The notes: generated by a model from the sequence alone, not told the origin. Positions 35,858 to 45,948 are shown, counted from the first letter of the stretch. The stretch is DNA of 64,000 nucleotides from Nitrospirales bacterium LBB_01 (GCA_004376055.2 CP049016.1:1550001-1614000); one strand, 5' to 3'. Program-made: numbers and translations.

Positions 35858-37117
35858 ATGCGGCGGCATATAGCAATGCTGCTTATTGTGTCGCATTCAA
35901 TAGTTTTGCACAGGGTGCTTGAGCATTACCTGAAGAAACACTTTCCGCATATTACGTACGATAAGGTCTTTAACGATATAGACGCTGTTAAGATTCTTGA
36001 GGGGAGCACCACGTATGAGCTTATTTTAAGCGATTGGGACGAGGAGTTTGTTGACGGATTTAAACTGCTGACCATGGTCAGGGAAAACCCTGTAACAAAG
36101 CACATACCTTTTGTAATTATCACTGAAAAGCAAGACAGTGGAAGCATAATAAAGTGTGTTAATGTCTCTGTGTCGGGATTTGTCAGAAAACCTGTTGATT
36201 TTGATGTTATTGAGCAGAAGATTAAACCTTTTTTTGAAAAAGTTAATGTAACGGGTTCAGAGGTTGTAAAAAAACAGGTTGTCATAAATAGTTTAAACAT
36301 ACCGCCATGTCCTGCCATAATTAATGTGCTTAGGGCTGAGTTAAAAAAACAAACACCGGCTCTGGATAAAATAGTTGAATACATAAAAAAAGACGTGGCT
36401 CTTACGGCATCCATAATAAAGCTGGCAAGTTCTCCGATTTATGGCGCCGGTAAAGTTGACACCGTTTTAAGGGCGCTCAATATTTTAGGGTTGGATAATT
36501 TTGCCAATATGGTTTTAGCAGCCGTCTTGCAAAATGCAATTAAAGAAATAGGTGTTGTTACTGAGACATTTTGGCGGCACTCTTTGACCTCTGCTGTACT
36601 ATGCTCCTTTATAGCGAACAAGAAACACCCAAAACACGCAGAGATTGCGTATCTTGCAGGGCTTTTCCACGATTGTTCAATACCGCTGTTTTTAAAAAGA
36701 TTTCCAGACTACGAAAAATATGCTGATTTGGCTTTATCTAACTCTACTGGAGGGATTGAGCTGGAGGATAAGCACTACAGCACCAATCACTCCGATGTGA
36801 GCGCTCTAATAGTGAAAACATGGAAAGTGGAAGATGTCATTGTTGAGGCAGTAAGATACCACCACAGTGCCGATATTGGCACGCCTCGTAATATGGGGAT
36901 TTATCAGGATGTCAGAGAGCTGTGGGCTATACTTGTTTTAGCTGAGCATATAAGCCAATACTACGGCTACTCAGGTGCAATGCCGATTAACTCTGACGAG
37001 GATTTTTTTAATGTTTATGAAAAAGCTATGGTTGAGTTGCAATTTGACGTCATTGACATAAGAGACCTAAAAGAAGATGCCAGCATGATTTTAGAAACTA
37101 TTAGTGACACTTTTTAA
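35858..37117 (+). CDS. receiver-HDOD domain protein 1
   Basis: 419 residues: a receiver-like domain (1-130) and an HDOD domain (~150-400). The receiver keeps the Asp of LILSDWDEEFVDG and the Lys of FVRKPVD, but the usual acidic pair at the N-terminus is replaced by SH (LLIVSHSIV), so Mg-dependent phosphorylation is doubtful. HDOD signatures: LNIPPCPAIINVLRAEL, SSPIYGAGKV, AYLAGLFHDCSIP, VRYHHSADIG. HDOD proteins act in signalling without known hydrolase activity in most cases. ATG 35858 is the longest start; ATG 35876 aligns better with the paralogue's start. Confidence 0.85.
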   Translation: MRRHIAMLLIVSHSIVLHRVLEHYLKKHFPHITYDKVFNDIDAVKILEGSTTYELILSDWDEEFVDGFKLLTMVRENPVTKHIPFVIITEKQDSGSIIKCVNVSVSGFVRKPVDFDVIEQKIKPFFEKVNVTGSEVVKKQVVINSLNIPPCPAIINVLRAELKKQTPALDKIVEYIKKDVALTASIIKLASSPIYGAGKVDTVLRALNILGLDNFANMVLAAVLQNAIKEIGVVTETFWRHSLTSAVLCSFIANKKHPKHAEIAYLAGLFHDCSIPLFLKRFPDYEKYADLALSNSTGGIELEDKHYSTNHSDVSALIVKTWKVEDVIVEAVRYHHSADIGTPRNMGIYQDVRELWAILVLAEHISQYYGYSGAMPINSDEDFFNVYEKAMVELQFDVIDIRDLKEDASMILETISDTF

Positions 37118-37166
37118 AAAAATGAATAGTATTAACTGCTATGATAGAAAGGAGTGACAATCGACT

Positions 37167-38408
37167 ATGATGCTTGTAATATCACATTCTCTGCCTTTAC
37201 ACAGGACACTAGAGCTTTATCTGAAAAAGTATTTTTCACAGATTACCTATGAGATAGTTTTTAATGATACAGACGCCTTTAAAAAGCTGCAAACCCTCAC
37301 AGACCTGGAGCTTATCTTAAGCGATTGGGATGATGACTACGTTGACGGATATAAACTGCTCCTGTTTACAAGACAAAATCCGGCGACAAAGGATGTCCCT
37401 TTTGTGATGATTACTGAAAAACATGACAGCGGGAGTATTTTAAAGTGCGTTAGCGCAAACGTATCGGGATACGTCAAGAAACCGATAGATGACGAAATTA
37501 TTGAACAGAAAATTAAATCATTCCTTGGAAAAGTAAATATAAAAACCAATGAGTCCATACAAAAGCAGGTAAACATAAAGAGTTTGAACATTCCGCCGTG
37601 TCCTGCCATAATAAATGATCTTCGTATTGAGTTAAAAAAACCAACTCCGGCAATTGATAAAATTACAGAGCTTATAAAGAAAGATGTGGCGGTTACGGCA
37701 GTTCTGTTGAAATTTGCAAATTCACCAATATATGGCTCCGGTAAGGTGGATAACATTGTTAGGGCTTTGCAAGTGTTGGGGTTAAAAAACTTTGCCGATA
37801 TGGTTTTAGCGGCAATGCTGCATGTAACCCTAAAAGAAATTGGTAATGTTACGGAGACATTTTGGAAACATTCTTTAGCCTCTGCTACTTTGTGTTCATT
37901 CATAGCCGGTAAGACTAATCCCAAACATACAGATTCTGCGTATCTTATGGGATTATTTCATGATTGCGCTATGCCGCTGCTCCTTAAGAAATTTTCTGGA
38001 TACGAACAATATATGGATTTGGCAATGTCTAATTCTCCTGGAATAATTGAGAAGGAAGACGAGGAGTTTAGCACAAACCACACAGAGGTAAGCGCTATGG
38101 TGGTGAAAAGCTGGAAAGTGGATACTGCAATTGTTGAAGCTATAAAGTATCATCACAGTACTGAGCTTGGAACCTCACGCAGCATTGAATATTATCCACA
38201 AGCAAAAGAACTATGGAGTATTATTATTTTAGCCGAACATCTGTGTCAATACTATGGCTTTTCTGGCGCATCACTGATTAAATCTGACGAGGATTTTTTT
38301 AGTATCTATGAAAAAGCGATGATAGAACTGCGTATGGAAATACAGGATATAAAGGACTTAAAAGATGATGCATTCTCTGTTATAGAAAATATTTCCGTTA
38401 CGTTTTAG
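37167..38408 (+). CDS. receiver-HDOD domain protein 2 (tandem paralogue)
   Basis: 413 residues, colinear with the preceding protein along its whole length (LNIPPCPAIIN, SPIYGSGKV, LMGLFHDCAMP, KYHHSTELG). The receiver again lacks the acidic pair (LVISHSLPLHR) but keeps LILSDWDDDYVDG and VKKPID. AAAGGAG lies ~11 nt before ATG 37167. The pair probably arose by tandem duplication and is likely co-transcribed (49-nt gap). Confidence 0.85.
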   Translation: MMLVISHSLPLHRTLELYLKKYFSQITYEIVFNDTDAFKKLQTLTDLELILSDWDDDYVDGYKLLLFTRQNPATKDVPFVMITEKHDSGSILKCVSANVSGYVKKPIDDEIIEQKIKSFLGKVNIKTNESIQKQVNIKSLNIPPCPAIINDLRIELKKPTPAIDKITELIKKDVAVTAVLLKFANSPIYGSGKVDNIVRALQVLGLKNFADMVLAAMLHVTLKEIGNVTETFWKHSLASATLCSFIAGKTNPKHTDSAYLMGLFHDCAMPLLLKKFSGYEQYMDLAMSNSPGIIEKEDEEFSTNHTEVSAMVVKSWKVDTAIVEAIKYHHSTELGTSRSIEYYPQAKELWSIIILAEHLCQYYGFSGASLIKSDEDFFSIYEKAMIELRMEIQDIKDLKDDAFSVIENISVTF

Positions 38409-38413
38409 CTGTA

Positions 38414-39541
38414 TCATTCAAGCGGTTCAATCTCTATAATTGTAACCTCAGGTGGTGCAAGCAGGCGTATTGGAGGGCCCCATGTACCGGCTCCACGGTT
38501 TAAGTATATGGATGAACCTTTTGATAGCATATTGTAACCTGAGTTGATTCTAAACAATAAGTGTGGAAACACACTGTATGGGAAAATCTGCCCGCCATGT
38601 GTGTGGCCGGAAAGTTGAAGGTCAAACTGTCCGATAGAGTCCGGATTGATAATCGGCCTGTGTTTTAGTAAAATTGTAAAATTTTTTCTCGGTAAGCCCG
38701 AAAGTAGGTCTGGTTCGGTTTTCGTTTCAACAATATTAAATCTGCTGATATCTTTGTCATCCACTCCGGCTATATTCAAAAATCCAACCGTAATTGCCTC
38801 ATTTCTAAGTATCGTAAAACCTGATTTTTTGGTAAATTCAAGAGAGTCCTTGAGTCCTGCGTAGAGTTCATGGTTTCCAATGACTGCATATTTACCGGAT
38901 AGAGGCTTCAGCTCCAAAAAAAGGTTTGACAGTCCATTTAGATGATCAAGTTGTCCATCCACAAAATCTCCGGTTGACAGAATCATATCAGGGTTTTCGC
39001 GCTTAAGTATGGAAATAATTGGTCTGATTCTGCTTTCTCTGACAAGAACTCCTACGTGGACATCAGATATTTGGGCTATTTTAATCTTATCGGCACCTTT
39101 AGGAATCTTTGAAGTTTTTATTGTAAGACGCTCTGTCCGTATCGTTCTGGCTTCTATAAAAGCATAAATGTAGGCTGAGAGTGTTATTAAAATAGTCAAC
39201 AAAAAAACAGTCCGGCTGGGAATTTTTAGCTGTAATATTTTTGAAAGTAACTCAGATTTTGATATTAACTGAATAATTTCAAGTGAAATAGAGACAGGAA
39301 TAAAAATAAGTACAAGCCCCATCCATGTATAGCCCACATTAGCATCAAGAGCGGCAACATGTTCATAACCGTACATTTCAGCGAATCTTACAAGTATAGG
39401 GGTGAAGATCATGAGCGCCATAAAAACCGCCATTGCAGCTTTTAGATAAACCGGCACTGAGAGAGCATTGGTTATCCGGCCATAGATGTAGTAGTGGATA
39501 GAGCTGTAGAGCGCTACATAAATTAATACGAATAATTTCAT
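38414..39541 (-). CDS. membrane-anchored calcineurin-like metallophosphoesterase
   Basis: 375 residues. Four or so hydrophobic segments in the first ~130 residues, then a metallophosphoesterase domain: IAQISDVHVG, STGDFVDG, VIGNHELY, LSGHTHGGQIFP. These are the five canonical metal-binding blocks (DxH, GDxxD, GNHE, H, GHTH). The layout resembles YkuE/YaeI-type phosphodiesterases acting on lipids or cyclic nucleotides at the membrane; the substrate is unknown. It converges on the HDOD genes with a 5-nt gap. Confidence 0.9.
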   Translation of the reverse strand: MKLFVLIYVALYSSIHYYIYGRITNALSVPVYLKAAMAVFMALMIFTPILVRFAEMYGYEHVAALDANVGYTWMGLVLIFIPVSISLEIIQLISKSELLSKILQLKIPSRTVFLLTILITLSAYIYAFIEARTIRTERLTIKTSKIPKGADKIKIAQISDVHVGVLVRESRIRPIISILKRENPDMILSTGDFVDGQLDHLNGLSNLFLELKPLSGKYAVIGNHELYAGLKDSLEFTKKSGFTILRNEAITVGFLNIAGVDDKDISRFNIVETKTEPDLLSGLPRKNFTILLKHRPIINPDSIGQFDLQLSGHTHGGQIFPYSVFPHLLFRINSGYNMLSKGSSIYLNRGAGTWGPPIRLLAPPEVTIIEIEPLE

Positions 39542-39646
39542 TGCCGTACTAATCTGCAGTTGCTGATTTCTGTCATATTATTTAAAATAATAATGTCTTA
39601 TTGTAGAATAACAGCACATAATAAATCAGCAAGGAGGCAAACAGGG

Positions 39647-39979
39647 TTGGCTTTTAAAATAAAAAGAATAAAACTGGAAAAAAAAACCGTTGGGAAGATG
39701 ATTGCCCTCTACTGCAGGAAAAACCACAAAACCGCAGATAAAACACTATGCCCCGACTGCCAGTCACTTCACGATTACTCCCAGTTACGCCTTGACAGAT
39801 GTATATTTCAGGACAACAAACCAAACTGCAGCCACTGCACAATACATTGTTATAAACCCGATATGAGAGTGAAAATCAAAGAGGTTATGCGCTTTTCAGG
39901 TCCACGGATGATTTTAAGAAACCCTATCCTTGCTCTTTTGCACTCACTTGATGGAATAATCAGAAGAAAAAGCGATTAA
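39647..39979 (+). CDS. YgbA-family (nitrous oxide-stimulated promoter) protein
   Basis: 110 residues with the Cys-rich pattern KMIALYCRKNHK, TLCPDCQSLHDYSQLRLDRC and CSHCTIHCYKPDMR, then RFSGPRMILRNPILALLH. This matches the YgbA_NO family, small Cys-rich proteins whose expression follows nitric or nitrous oxide in some bacteria; the biochemical role is unclear, but metal binding is likely. The TTG at 39647 is chosen for AAGGAGG 9 nt upstream and the normal family length; an upstream ATG-type start would add 29 residues. Confidence 0.82.
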   Translation: MAFKIKRIKLEKKTVGKMIALYCRKNHKTADKTLCPDCQSLHDYSQLRLDRCIFQDNKPNCSHCTIHCYKPDMRVKIKEVMRFSGPRMILRNPILALLHSLDGIIRRKSD

Positions 39980-40024
39980 TGGCGGCTGCCCCCTTGGCAG
40001 GGGCAGCCAGCCCGCTATAATGCG

Positions 40025-40528
40025 TTACTTAGCAGCGGCTAATGCCTTACTGTAATCCGGCGGATTAGTGACCTCAGGTACAATCTCGATGTATTTAATA
40101 ACATCATTCTTATCAACAACAAAAATAGCGCGTGTAAGCAGCCTCAGTTCTTTAATTAATACCCCGTAGTTTAAGCCAAATGATGCGTCCTTGTAATCAG
40201 AAAGGGTCTTAGCGGCACTGATGCCGGCAGCGGCACAAAACCTTGCATTAGCAAAGGGTAAGTCCATGCTTACGTTTAACACAACAACATCGGAGCCTGA
40301 TTTTGCGGCCTCTTCGTTAAATTTCCTCAACTGAGCGTCGCACACGGGGGTATCAAGAGACGGGGTAACGCTGATTATTTTCGTTTTCCCCGCAAAATCT
40401 TTAAGGGTAACTGCCCCGAGGGCATTGTCCATAAGTGTGAAGTCAGGCGCCTTACCGCCAACCTTCACCTCGTTTCCAGTAAGCGTTAAAGCACCTCCCT
40501 GAAATGTTATAACTCCTGTCCTATCCAT
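40025..40528 (-). CDS. tpx: thiol peroxidase (atypical 2-Cys peroxiredoxin)
   Basis: Reduces peroxides using thioredoxin. 167 residues: GGKAPDFTLMDNALG, the peroxidatic Cys in TPSLDTPVCDAQLRKFNEE, and the resolving Cys in FANARFCAAAGI. ATG 40528 has GGAGG 5 nt upstream; a longer start at 40543 reads through that ribosome site. Divergent from the heat-shock operon across a 184-bp gap. Confidence 0.95.
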   Translation of the reverse strand: MDRTGVITFQGGALTLTGNEVKVGGKAPDFTLMDNALGAVTLKDFAGKTKIISVTPSLDTPVCDAQLRKFNEEAAKSGSDVVVLNVSMDLPFANARFCAAAGISAAKTLSDYKDASFGLNYGVLIKELRLLTRAIFVVDKNDVIKYIEIVPEVTNPPDYSKALAAAK

Positions 40529-40643
40529 ACAAACCTCCTTCAATTTTTTTTATTGGAACCTTTCGGAAATCTTATAATAAGTAACAAGTGTTTGTAAAGG
40601 TCTCTCAGTCCCTAAAAAAACATTATATAATCTTATGTAAGAT

Positions 40644-40674
40644 ACTTGACATGAGTCATGTAAAGTATTATAAT
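40644..40674 (+). promoter_or_regulatory. heat-shock operon promoter with HAIR-like operator
   Basis: TTGACA (40646-40651), 17-nt spacer, TATAAT (40669-40674). An 11+11 imperfect palindrome (ACTTGACATGA, one base, TCATGTAAAGT; 40644-40666) covers the -35 and spacer. Its outer arms, CTTGACA-N7-TGTAAAG, have the size and spacing of the HspR operator (CTTGAGT-N7-ACTCAAG). hspR is in the operon it would control. Confidence 0.7.
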
Positions 40675-40712
40675 ATACACAGTAAATATAAGAATTGAGG
40701 GACATTGAAGAG

Positions 40713-41738
40713 ATGGCAACAGGAACGAAAGACTATTACGAATTGTTAGGAGTTGGGAAAAAGGCTACGGCTGAGGAGATTAAGAAATCATTCCGAAAGC
40801 TTGCGCGGAAATATCACCCTGACCTTAACCCTGGAAATAAAGACTCTGAGGCAAAGTTTAAGGAAATCAGCGAGGCTTATGACACCCTTGGCGACCCTAA
40901 GAAACGCAGCGAATACGACAACATGAGGTCAAATCCGTTTGGTTTCCAAAGCGGTTTTGACAGAGCCGCCGGTAACAATTTTACCGGAGGTTTTAGAGGT
41001 TTTACTGATAAACGTAATGGCGCTAATTTTGACTTCGGAGGTTTTGGCGATGTTTTTTCAGAGCTCTTTGGATTTCATGAAAGGGCACCCGGTTCTACCT
41101 CTATGTTTTCCCGGGGTACAGACATTGCAACTAATCTTACGCTTACCCTTGAAGAGGCATTTACCGGAGTTACTAAATCCCTGAATCTGAAACGCGATGC
41201 GCCGTGTAAGTATTGTGGCGGCTCAGGCAAAAAAAACAAAACAGTTTGCAGGGTTTGTAATGGCAGAGGGAGCACTCATGCCAATGAAAACATAAAGGTC
41301 AAGATTCCCCCCGGGGTCTCACAGGGCTCTAAGGTGCGTCTTAAAGGTAAGGGCACTCTTGGCACTGGAGGCGGTGAGGCTGGAGATATTATCATTGAGC
41401 TTGACGTACTTCAACACAGAGTGTTTACCAGAAAAGGCGATGACCTCTATGTTGATGTCCCTGTAACAGTTGTTGAGGCGGCTCTTGGTGCAAAAATTGA
41501 AGTCCCCTCACTTAACGGCGCATCTATTATGACACTGCCTGAGGGCTCTCAAAGCGGTAAGACATTCAAACTTAAGGGTAAAGGTATGCCAAGTCCTCAA
41601 AACAGCAACACAGGCGATCTGTATGCTGTAATCAAAGTTGTCGTACCAACCGATCTGTCTGAAAACGACAAGGAATTGGTGCGTCGCCTTGACGCTCTTT
41701 ATAAGGAAAATCCACGTACTGGGATGGTGAAAGAGTGA
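40713..41738 (+). CDS. DnaJ-type co-chaperone with half-size zinc finger
   Basis: 341 residues. J-domain ([23 protein letters not shown] in [10 protein letters not shown]), Gly/Phe-rich linker ([14 protein letters not shown] to [13 protein letters not shown]), then a cysteine segment with only two CxxCxGxG motifs ([16 protein letters not shown]) where classical DnaJ has four, and the C-terminal substrate domains ([19 protein letters not shown]). It stimulates DnaK ATPase. First gene of dnaJ-hspR-clpB; overlaps hspR by one base (TGATG). ATG 40713 rather than TTG 40695. Confidence 0.9.
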   Translation: MATGTKDYYELLGVGKKATAEEIKKSFRKLARKYHPDLNPGNKDSEAKFKEISEAYDTLGDPKKRSEYDNMRSNPFGFQSGFDRAAGNNFTGGFRGFTDKRNGANFDFGGFGDVFSELFGFHERAPGSTSMFSRGTDIATNLTLTLEEAFTGVTKSLNLKRDAPCKYCGGSGKKNKTVCRVCNGRGSTHANENIKVKIPPGVSQGSKVRLKGKGTLGTGGGEAGDIIIELDVLQHRVFTRKGDDLYVDVPVTVVEAALGAKIEVPSLNGASIMTLPEGSQSGKTFKLKGKGMPSPQNSNTGDLYAVIKVVVPTDLSENDKELVRRLDALYKENPRTGMVKE

Positions 41739-42088
41739 TGTTTACAAAAGATAAAGACCGTCCGCTTTATGTTATAAGCGTTGTGGCTGAGATGTTGGGA
41801 GTGCATCCCCAGACTCTCAGACTTTACGAAAGAGAAGGGTTTATTGCCCCTACAAGGTCAAATAAGCAGCGAATGTATTCGGATGACGACATTGATGAGT
41901 TGTCGTTTATTCTTAATTTGACCAAAAACCTGGGGGTCAATAAGGCAGGCCTTGAGATTATACTTCCTATGAAGCGGCGGCTGCAAGCGATTCAGAATGA
42001 GATGGAGCAGTTTATGGTCTGCCTTGAGGATGACTATAAGAAGGAGCTCCAGGAGAGGTTACAGAGGGTTTTGAGGGAGGTAAAATGA
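41738..42088 (+). CDS. hspR: MerR-family heat-shock repressor HspR
   Basis: 116 residues. The N-terminal MerR winged helix-turn-helix is HspR-like: [41 protein letters not shown] short coiled C-terminus follows. HspR represses heat-shock operons at HAIR sites, often with DnaK as co-repressor. The gene lies between dnaJ and clpB with overlaps on both sides (1 bp and 4 bp), and a HAIR-like operator overlaps the operon promoter, so autoregulation is likely. Confidence 0.9.
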   Translation: MFTKDKDRPLYVISVVAEMLGVHPQTLRLYEREGFIAPTRSNKQRMYSDDDIDELSFILNLTKNLGVNKAGLEIILPMKRRLQAIQNEMEQFMVCLEDDYKKELQERLQRVLREVK

Positions 42089-44736
42089 CACTTGATAAAT
42101 TGACAGTGAAAAGTCAGGAGGCATTGGCGCAATCTCAGAAAGCGGCGGAGAAAGCCGGCAATCAGGAGCTTAATCCAGAGCACCTGTTATTGGCGCTTTT
42201 GTTAGACAAAGAGGGTACCGTAAATCAGATACTTCTAAAGCTCGGTATAAACACCGGAGATTTAATAAAGGCCACACAAGAGGCAGTGGAGAGATACCCT
42301 AAAGTCAGCGGTTCTACTCCATTTGGACAAACTTATGTATCTGTAAGGTTTAAGGACTCCTTAGATGAGGCGTTCAATCAGGCCGCTCACTTTGGCGATG
42401 AGTATGTAAGTGTGGAGCACATTATGCTTGGGATAATACTCAAGGGCGGTGCCGCCTCAGAATTACTCAAAAAGCACGGCGTAGCTAAAGAAGACTTTCT
42501 GACAGCTATGCAGGCTGTACGCGGGCACAGCAGCGTTTCAGACCGAAGCCCGGAGGAAAAATACCAGGCGCTGAAAAAGTATAGCAGGGATTTAACAGAG
42601 CTTGCAAGACGCGGCAAGCTTGACCCGGTGATTGGTAGAGACGAGGAAATCCGGCGGGTTATACAGGTGTTGGCACGGCGCACTAAGAACAATCCAATTT
42701 TGATAGGTGAAGCGGGAGTCGGGAAAACCGCTGTTGCCGAGGGACTTGCCCTAAGAATCATAGACGGAGATGTGCCGGAGCCTCTTAAGGGCAAGACCGT
42801 GGCAGCCCTTGACCTTGGCGCACTGATAGCAGGCTCAAAATTCAGGGGTGAATTTGAGGATAGACTCAAGGCTGTCGTCAAGGAGGTCGAGGAATCCACG
42901 GGCGGTGTAATTCTGTTTATAGATGAGCTGCACACATTGGTAGGCGCAGGGGCAGCTGAGGGCGCTATGGATGCCTCAAATATGCTTAAACCTGCTCTAT
43001 CCAGAGGTGAGCTTCGCTGTGTAGGCGCAACCACCCTCAATGAGTACAGAAAGTACATAGAAAAGGACGCCGCACTTCAACGCAGGTTCCAACCGATTTT
43101 AATTAAGGAGCCATCCGTTTCAGAGACAATCTCAATCCTAAGAGGACTTAAGGAGCGTTACGAGATTCACCATGGTGTAAAAATTAAGGACTCGGCTCTT
43201 ATTGCTGCCGCTACCCTTTCTCAACGCTATATTGCGGATAGATTCCTCCCTGATAAGGCGATTGACCTTATAGATGAGGCCGCCTCAAAACTCAGGATGG
43301 AGATAGATAGTATGCCGGTAGAACTGGATGAGATGCAAAGACGGGCAAGACAGCTTGAGGTAGAGCGTCAGGCGCTCCTAAACGATCCATCCAGAGAGGG
43401 TGAAGAACAACTTGAGAAAATTAATCGTGAGTATGCGGAATTAAACGAAAAACGCAACGCTCTTAAAGCAAAGTGGATGGGTGAAAAGGATATAAACACT
43501 AATATTCGGAAACTTAAAGAGGAAATAGATGTAACACGAATTGAAGCTGAAAACGCTGAGAGAGAAGCCAATTTGGCGCGTGCTGCAGAGCTAAAGTACG
43601 GGAAACTCATAGAGCTTAATAAAGCCCTTGATGCAGAAACCCAGAAACTAAAACTCTGGCAAACGGATAATAAAATGATAACCGATGTGGTGACAGATGA
43701 GGACATTGCCAGAGTCGTTGCCAAATGGACGTCTATTCCTGTCACCCGAATGCTTGAAGCGGAAACCGACAAACTTCTTCATATGGAGGACAGGCTAAGA
43801 CTCCGTGTGGTAGGGCAGAACGAGGCAGTTTGTAAAATATCTAATGCTATAAGACGAGCGCGGGCCGGGATTCAGGACCCTAATCGTCCTGTTGGTTCAT
43901 TCATATTTTTGGGCCCTACAGGCGTTGGTAAGACAGAGCTTGCCAAAGCGCTTGCAGAGTTTCTCTTTGACGATGAAAACGCTATTGTGCGAGTTGATAT
44001 GAGCGAGTATCAGGAAAAACACTCAATATCGCGGCTTATAGGGGCGCCTCCCGGATATGTAGGGTACGATGAGGGGGGGCAGCTTACTGAGGCAGTAAGG
44101 AGAAAGCCGTATTCGGTAGTTTTGTTTGATGAGATAGAAAAGGCGCATCAGGAGGTTTTTAATGTGCTCTTGCAGGTGCTGGATGACGGGCGGCTGACGG
44201 ATGGTCAGGGAAGATCGGTTGACTTTAGAAATGTTCTCATCATAATGACCTCCAATATCGGGAGCCGTCATATAGTGGAATTTCTTGAGGACAAGTACCT
44301 GCACCCGGACTCTTACTGGATATCGAATGAGAATTCAGAGATTGTCAGCAAAGTTTTGGAGGATTTGAGGGAGCATTTTAAGCCGGAGTTTCTCAATCGT
44401 GTTGACGACATCATAGTGTTTAACCCTCTCAGTAAGGAGCTTATCAAAAAGATTGTAGATATTCAACTCTATCGGATGAGAAAGCACCTGAAAAACAAGC
44501 AAATAGATATAATTCTCACAGACTTGGCTAAGGAGGCGATTGCCGAATCCGGCTATGACCCTGTGTATGGTGCAAGACCGTTAAAGCGTGTACTTCAAAC
44601 AGAGGTTTTGAATCCGCTTGCAATGAAGATTATTGAGCATACCGTCACAGAGGGAGACACAGTAGAGGTTGACTATGTCGGCGGAACAATGCGCTTTTCT
44701 AAAGTTGACGTGGCTGAGTTTGTGCAAGAGGAATAG
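42085..44736 (+). CDS. clpB: ATP-dependent disaggregase ClpB
   Basis: 883-residue Hsp100 protein that rescues aggregated proteins with DnaK/DnaJ. N-terminal Clp repeat domain (1-150: [32 protein letters not shown]), NBD1 (Walker [10 protein letters not shown], Walker [16 protein letters not shown]), coiled-coil middle domain (~400-525), NBD2 ([36 protein letters not shown]). The middle domain separates ClpB from ClpA/ClpC. Last gene of the operon; ATGA overlap with hspR. Confidence 0.96.
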   Translation: MTLDKLTVKSQEALAQSQKAAEKAGNQELNPEHLLLALLLDKEGTVNQILLKLGINTGDLIKATQEAVERYPKVSGSTPFGQTYVSVRFKDSLDEAFNQAAHFGDEYVSVEHIMLGIILKGGAASELLKKHGVAKEDFLTAMQAVRGHSSVSDRSPEEKYQALKKYSRDLTELARRGKLDPVIGRDEEIRRVIQVLARRTKNNPILIGEAGVGKTAVAEGLALRIIDGDVPEPLKGKTVAALDLGALIAGSKFRGEFEDRLKAVVKEVEESTGGVILFIDELHTLVGAGAAEGAMDASNMLKPALSRGELRCVGATTLNEYRKYIEKDAALQRRFQPILIKEPSVSETISILRGLKERYEIHHGVKIKDSALIAAATLSQRYIADRFLPDKAIDLIDEAASKLRMEIDSMPVELDEMQRRARQLEVERQALLNDPSREGEEQLEKINREYAELNEKRNALKAKWMGEKDINTNIRKLKEEIDVTRIEAENAEREANLARAAELKYGKLIELNKALDAETQKLKLWQTDNKMITDVVTDEDIARVVAKWTSIPVTRMLEAETDKLLHMEDRLRLRVVGQNEAVCKISNAIRRARAGIQDPNRPVGSFIFLGPTGVGKTELAKALAEFLFDDENAIVRVDMSEYQEKHSISRLIGAPPGYVGYDEGGQLTEAVRRKPYSVVLFDEIEKAHQEVFNVLLQVLDDGRLTDGQGRSVDFRNVLIIMTSNIGSRHIVEFLEDKYLHPDSYWISNENSEIVSKVLEDLREHFKPEFLNRVDDIIVFNPLSKELIKKIVDIQLYRMRKHLKNKQIDIILTDLAKEAIAESGYDPVYGARPLKRVLQTEVLNPLAMKIIEHTVTEGDTVEVDYVGGTMRFSKVDVAEFVQEE

Positions 44737-44868
44737 GGTTTTACCTTTACCATTTTTTTGAAAAATTTTTAAACTATGACTATATAAAAACAGTTATATT
44801 AGTAAACTCTGATGTTGTGTATAAGAGAGATGTGTGATAAGTTATAATGTTTGTTAAGGAGGTGTGTT

Positions 44869-45102
44869 TTGAAGACAGCTTTGGAATCTGTATCGGTTAA
44901 CATAGATACTGAATTATTGCATAAACTTGATACTCTGGCTATGAATACAAACAGCTCAAAAAGTTCATTAATACAGGAGGCTATTGAGTATTATCTTGAA
45001 GAAATATCGGATTTTAACAGCGCTTTTGAAATACTAAATAACCCAGATTCTGAGTATATAGAGTGGGAGCCTGTTAAGAATGACTTACTCAATAAAGATT
45101 GA
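44869..45102 (+). CDS. ribbon-helix-helix antitoxin
   Basis: 77 residues. The N-terminal RHH motif SVSVNIDTELLHKLDTLAMN with SSLIQEAIEYYLEEI is a CopG/RelB-type DNA-binding domain. The acidic tail (NPDSEYIEWEPVKNDLLNKD) would bind the toxin. TTG 44869 has AAGGAGG 6 nt upstream. It overlaps the toxin gene by 23 bp, the usual layout. TATAAT at 44843 may be its promoter, which the complex would repress. Confidence 0.87.
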   Translation: MKTALESVSVNIDTELLHKLDTLAMNTNSSKSSLIQEAIEYYLEEISDFNSAFEILNNPDSEYIEWEPVKNDLLNKD

Positions 45103-45334
45103 AAAAGAAGCATATAAGGCATTATCTAAGATTCCAAAAACAGAAAGGGTAAAAATCATAGATACAATAAGCGATTTAGCTAATAATTATGAAAACGGGA
45201 AGCAGCTAAAAGGGAAATGGCACGGGCTAAAATCTATAAGAGATGGCGATTATCGGGTAATTTACAAAACACTACAAGTTGAGCTATTAGTTTTAGTTGT
45301 AAAAATCAGCCATAGAAGGGATGCCTACAGATAA
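45080..45334 (+). CDS. RelE/ParE-superfamily toxin
   Basis: 84 residues: MTYSIKIEKEAYKALSKIPK, then KQLKGKWHGLKSIRDGDYRVIYK and KISHRRDAYR. This is the RelE-type fold with the basic RDGDYRVIY and terminal HRRDAY residues that typify ribosome-dependent mRNA interferases. The family also has ParE gyrase toxins, but the C-terminal pattern favours RelE. Paired with the overlapping RHH antitoxin. Confidence 0.87.
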   Translation: MTYSIKIEKEAYKALSKIPKTERVKIIDTISDLANNYENGKQLKGKWHGLKSIRDGDYRVIYKTLQVELLVLVVKISHRRDAYR

Positions 45335-45476
45335 TTTATAATTTTTTCTTGACAGCTTTTTTTCAATATGTTCTATACTCATGCCCATAACAGCGTGAAT
45401 GTATATAGTGTGATGCTTTACAGGTTAAAGAAATTCCATTGTGGCGTATCAATCATGATTTTCAGGAGGAGGGAAT

Positions 45477-45814
45477 ATGGAGGTTGTTTTGAAATCGAAC
45501 AGGTTTTTGGTATTGTTAATGTTGGTGATGTTGTTTATACCGACAGTGTCTCATGCAGGGTGGACTTGGACGGAGAGGACGAGTGCTGGCAGCAGATATT
45601 GGTGGAGTATAGCGTCTTCATCAGAGATGAGTCAAAACTCGCTGCTGGTATTTTTAGTGGTTATATTTATACATCTGCTGATTCTGGCGTTACATGGACT
45701 GCACAAGCGAGTGCTGGTAGCAGATTCTGGTATGGTATAGCATCTTCATCAGATGGAATAAAGCTTGTTGCTGTAGCTAATATCAGGGAACAATCACTCC
45801 AAGGCGTAACCTGA
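45477..45814 (+). pseudogene. frameshifted fragment of an exported beta-propeller-like (BNR-type) protein
   Basis: A ribosome site (GGAGGAGGG) and signal peptide (RFLVLLMLVMLFIPTVSHA) start a reading frame that encodes TWTERTSAGSRYWWSIASSS. Near 45625 the frame shifts, and another frame continues AAGIFSGYIYTSADSGVTWT, AQASAGSRFWYGIASSSDGI, then ends soon. The repeat unit (SGVTWT..SAGSR.WYGIASSSDG) is the BNR/sialidase-like propeller repeat type. Full proteins would have many units; this is a truncated, broken remnant, or carries an unpolished base error. Confidence 0.65.
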
Positions 45815-45948
45815 TAGGATATGTCTGTGAAGACGACAGCACAGAGGGCCCAGGCGGCAATAAAATCATGCTTGGGTTTTAAAGAAATATTTACTTGAAA
45901 AAGACAGTAAAGAAAAGCTAAACTCACTATTCACATACATGGTCGTCA

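Noticed and set aside
42387-43772. Long Ser-rich open frames antisense to clpB
   Set aside because: They lie wholly within clpB in the opposite strand, have unnatural composition and no ribosome site; the clpB product is unambiguous.
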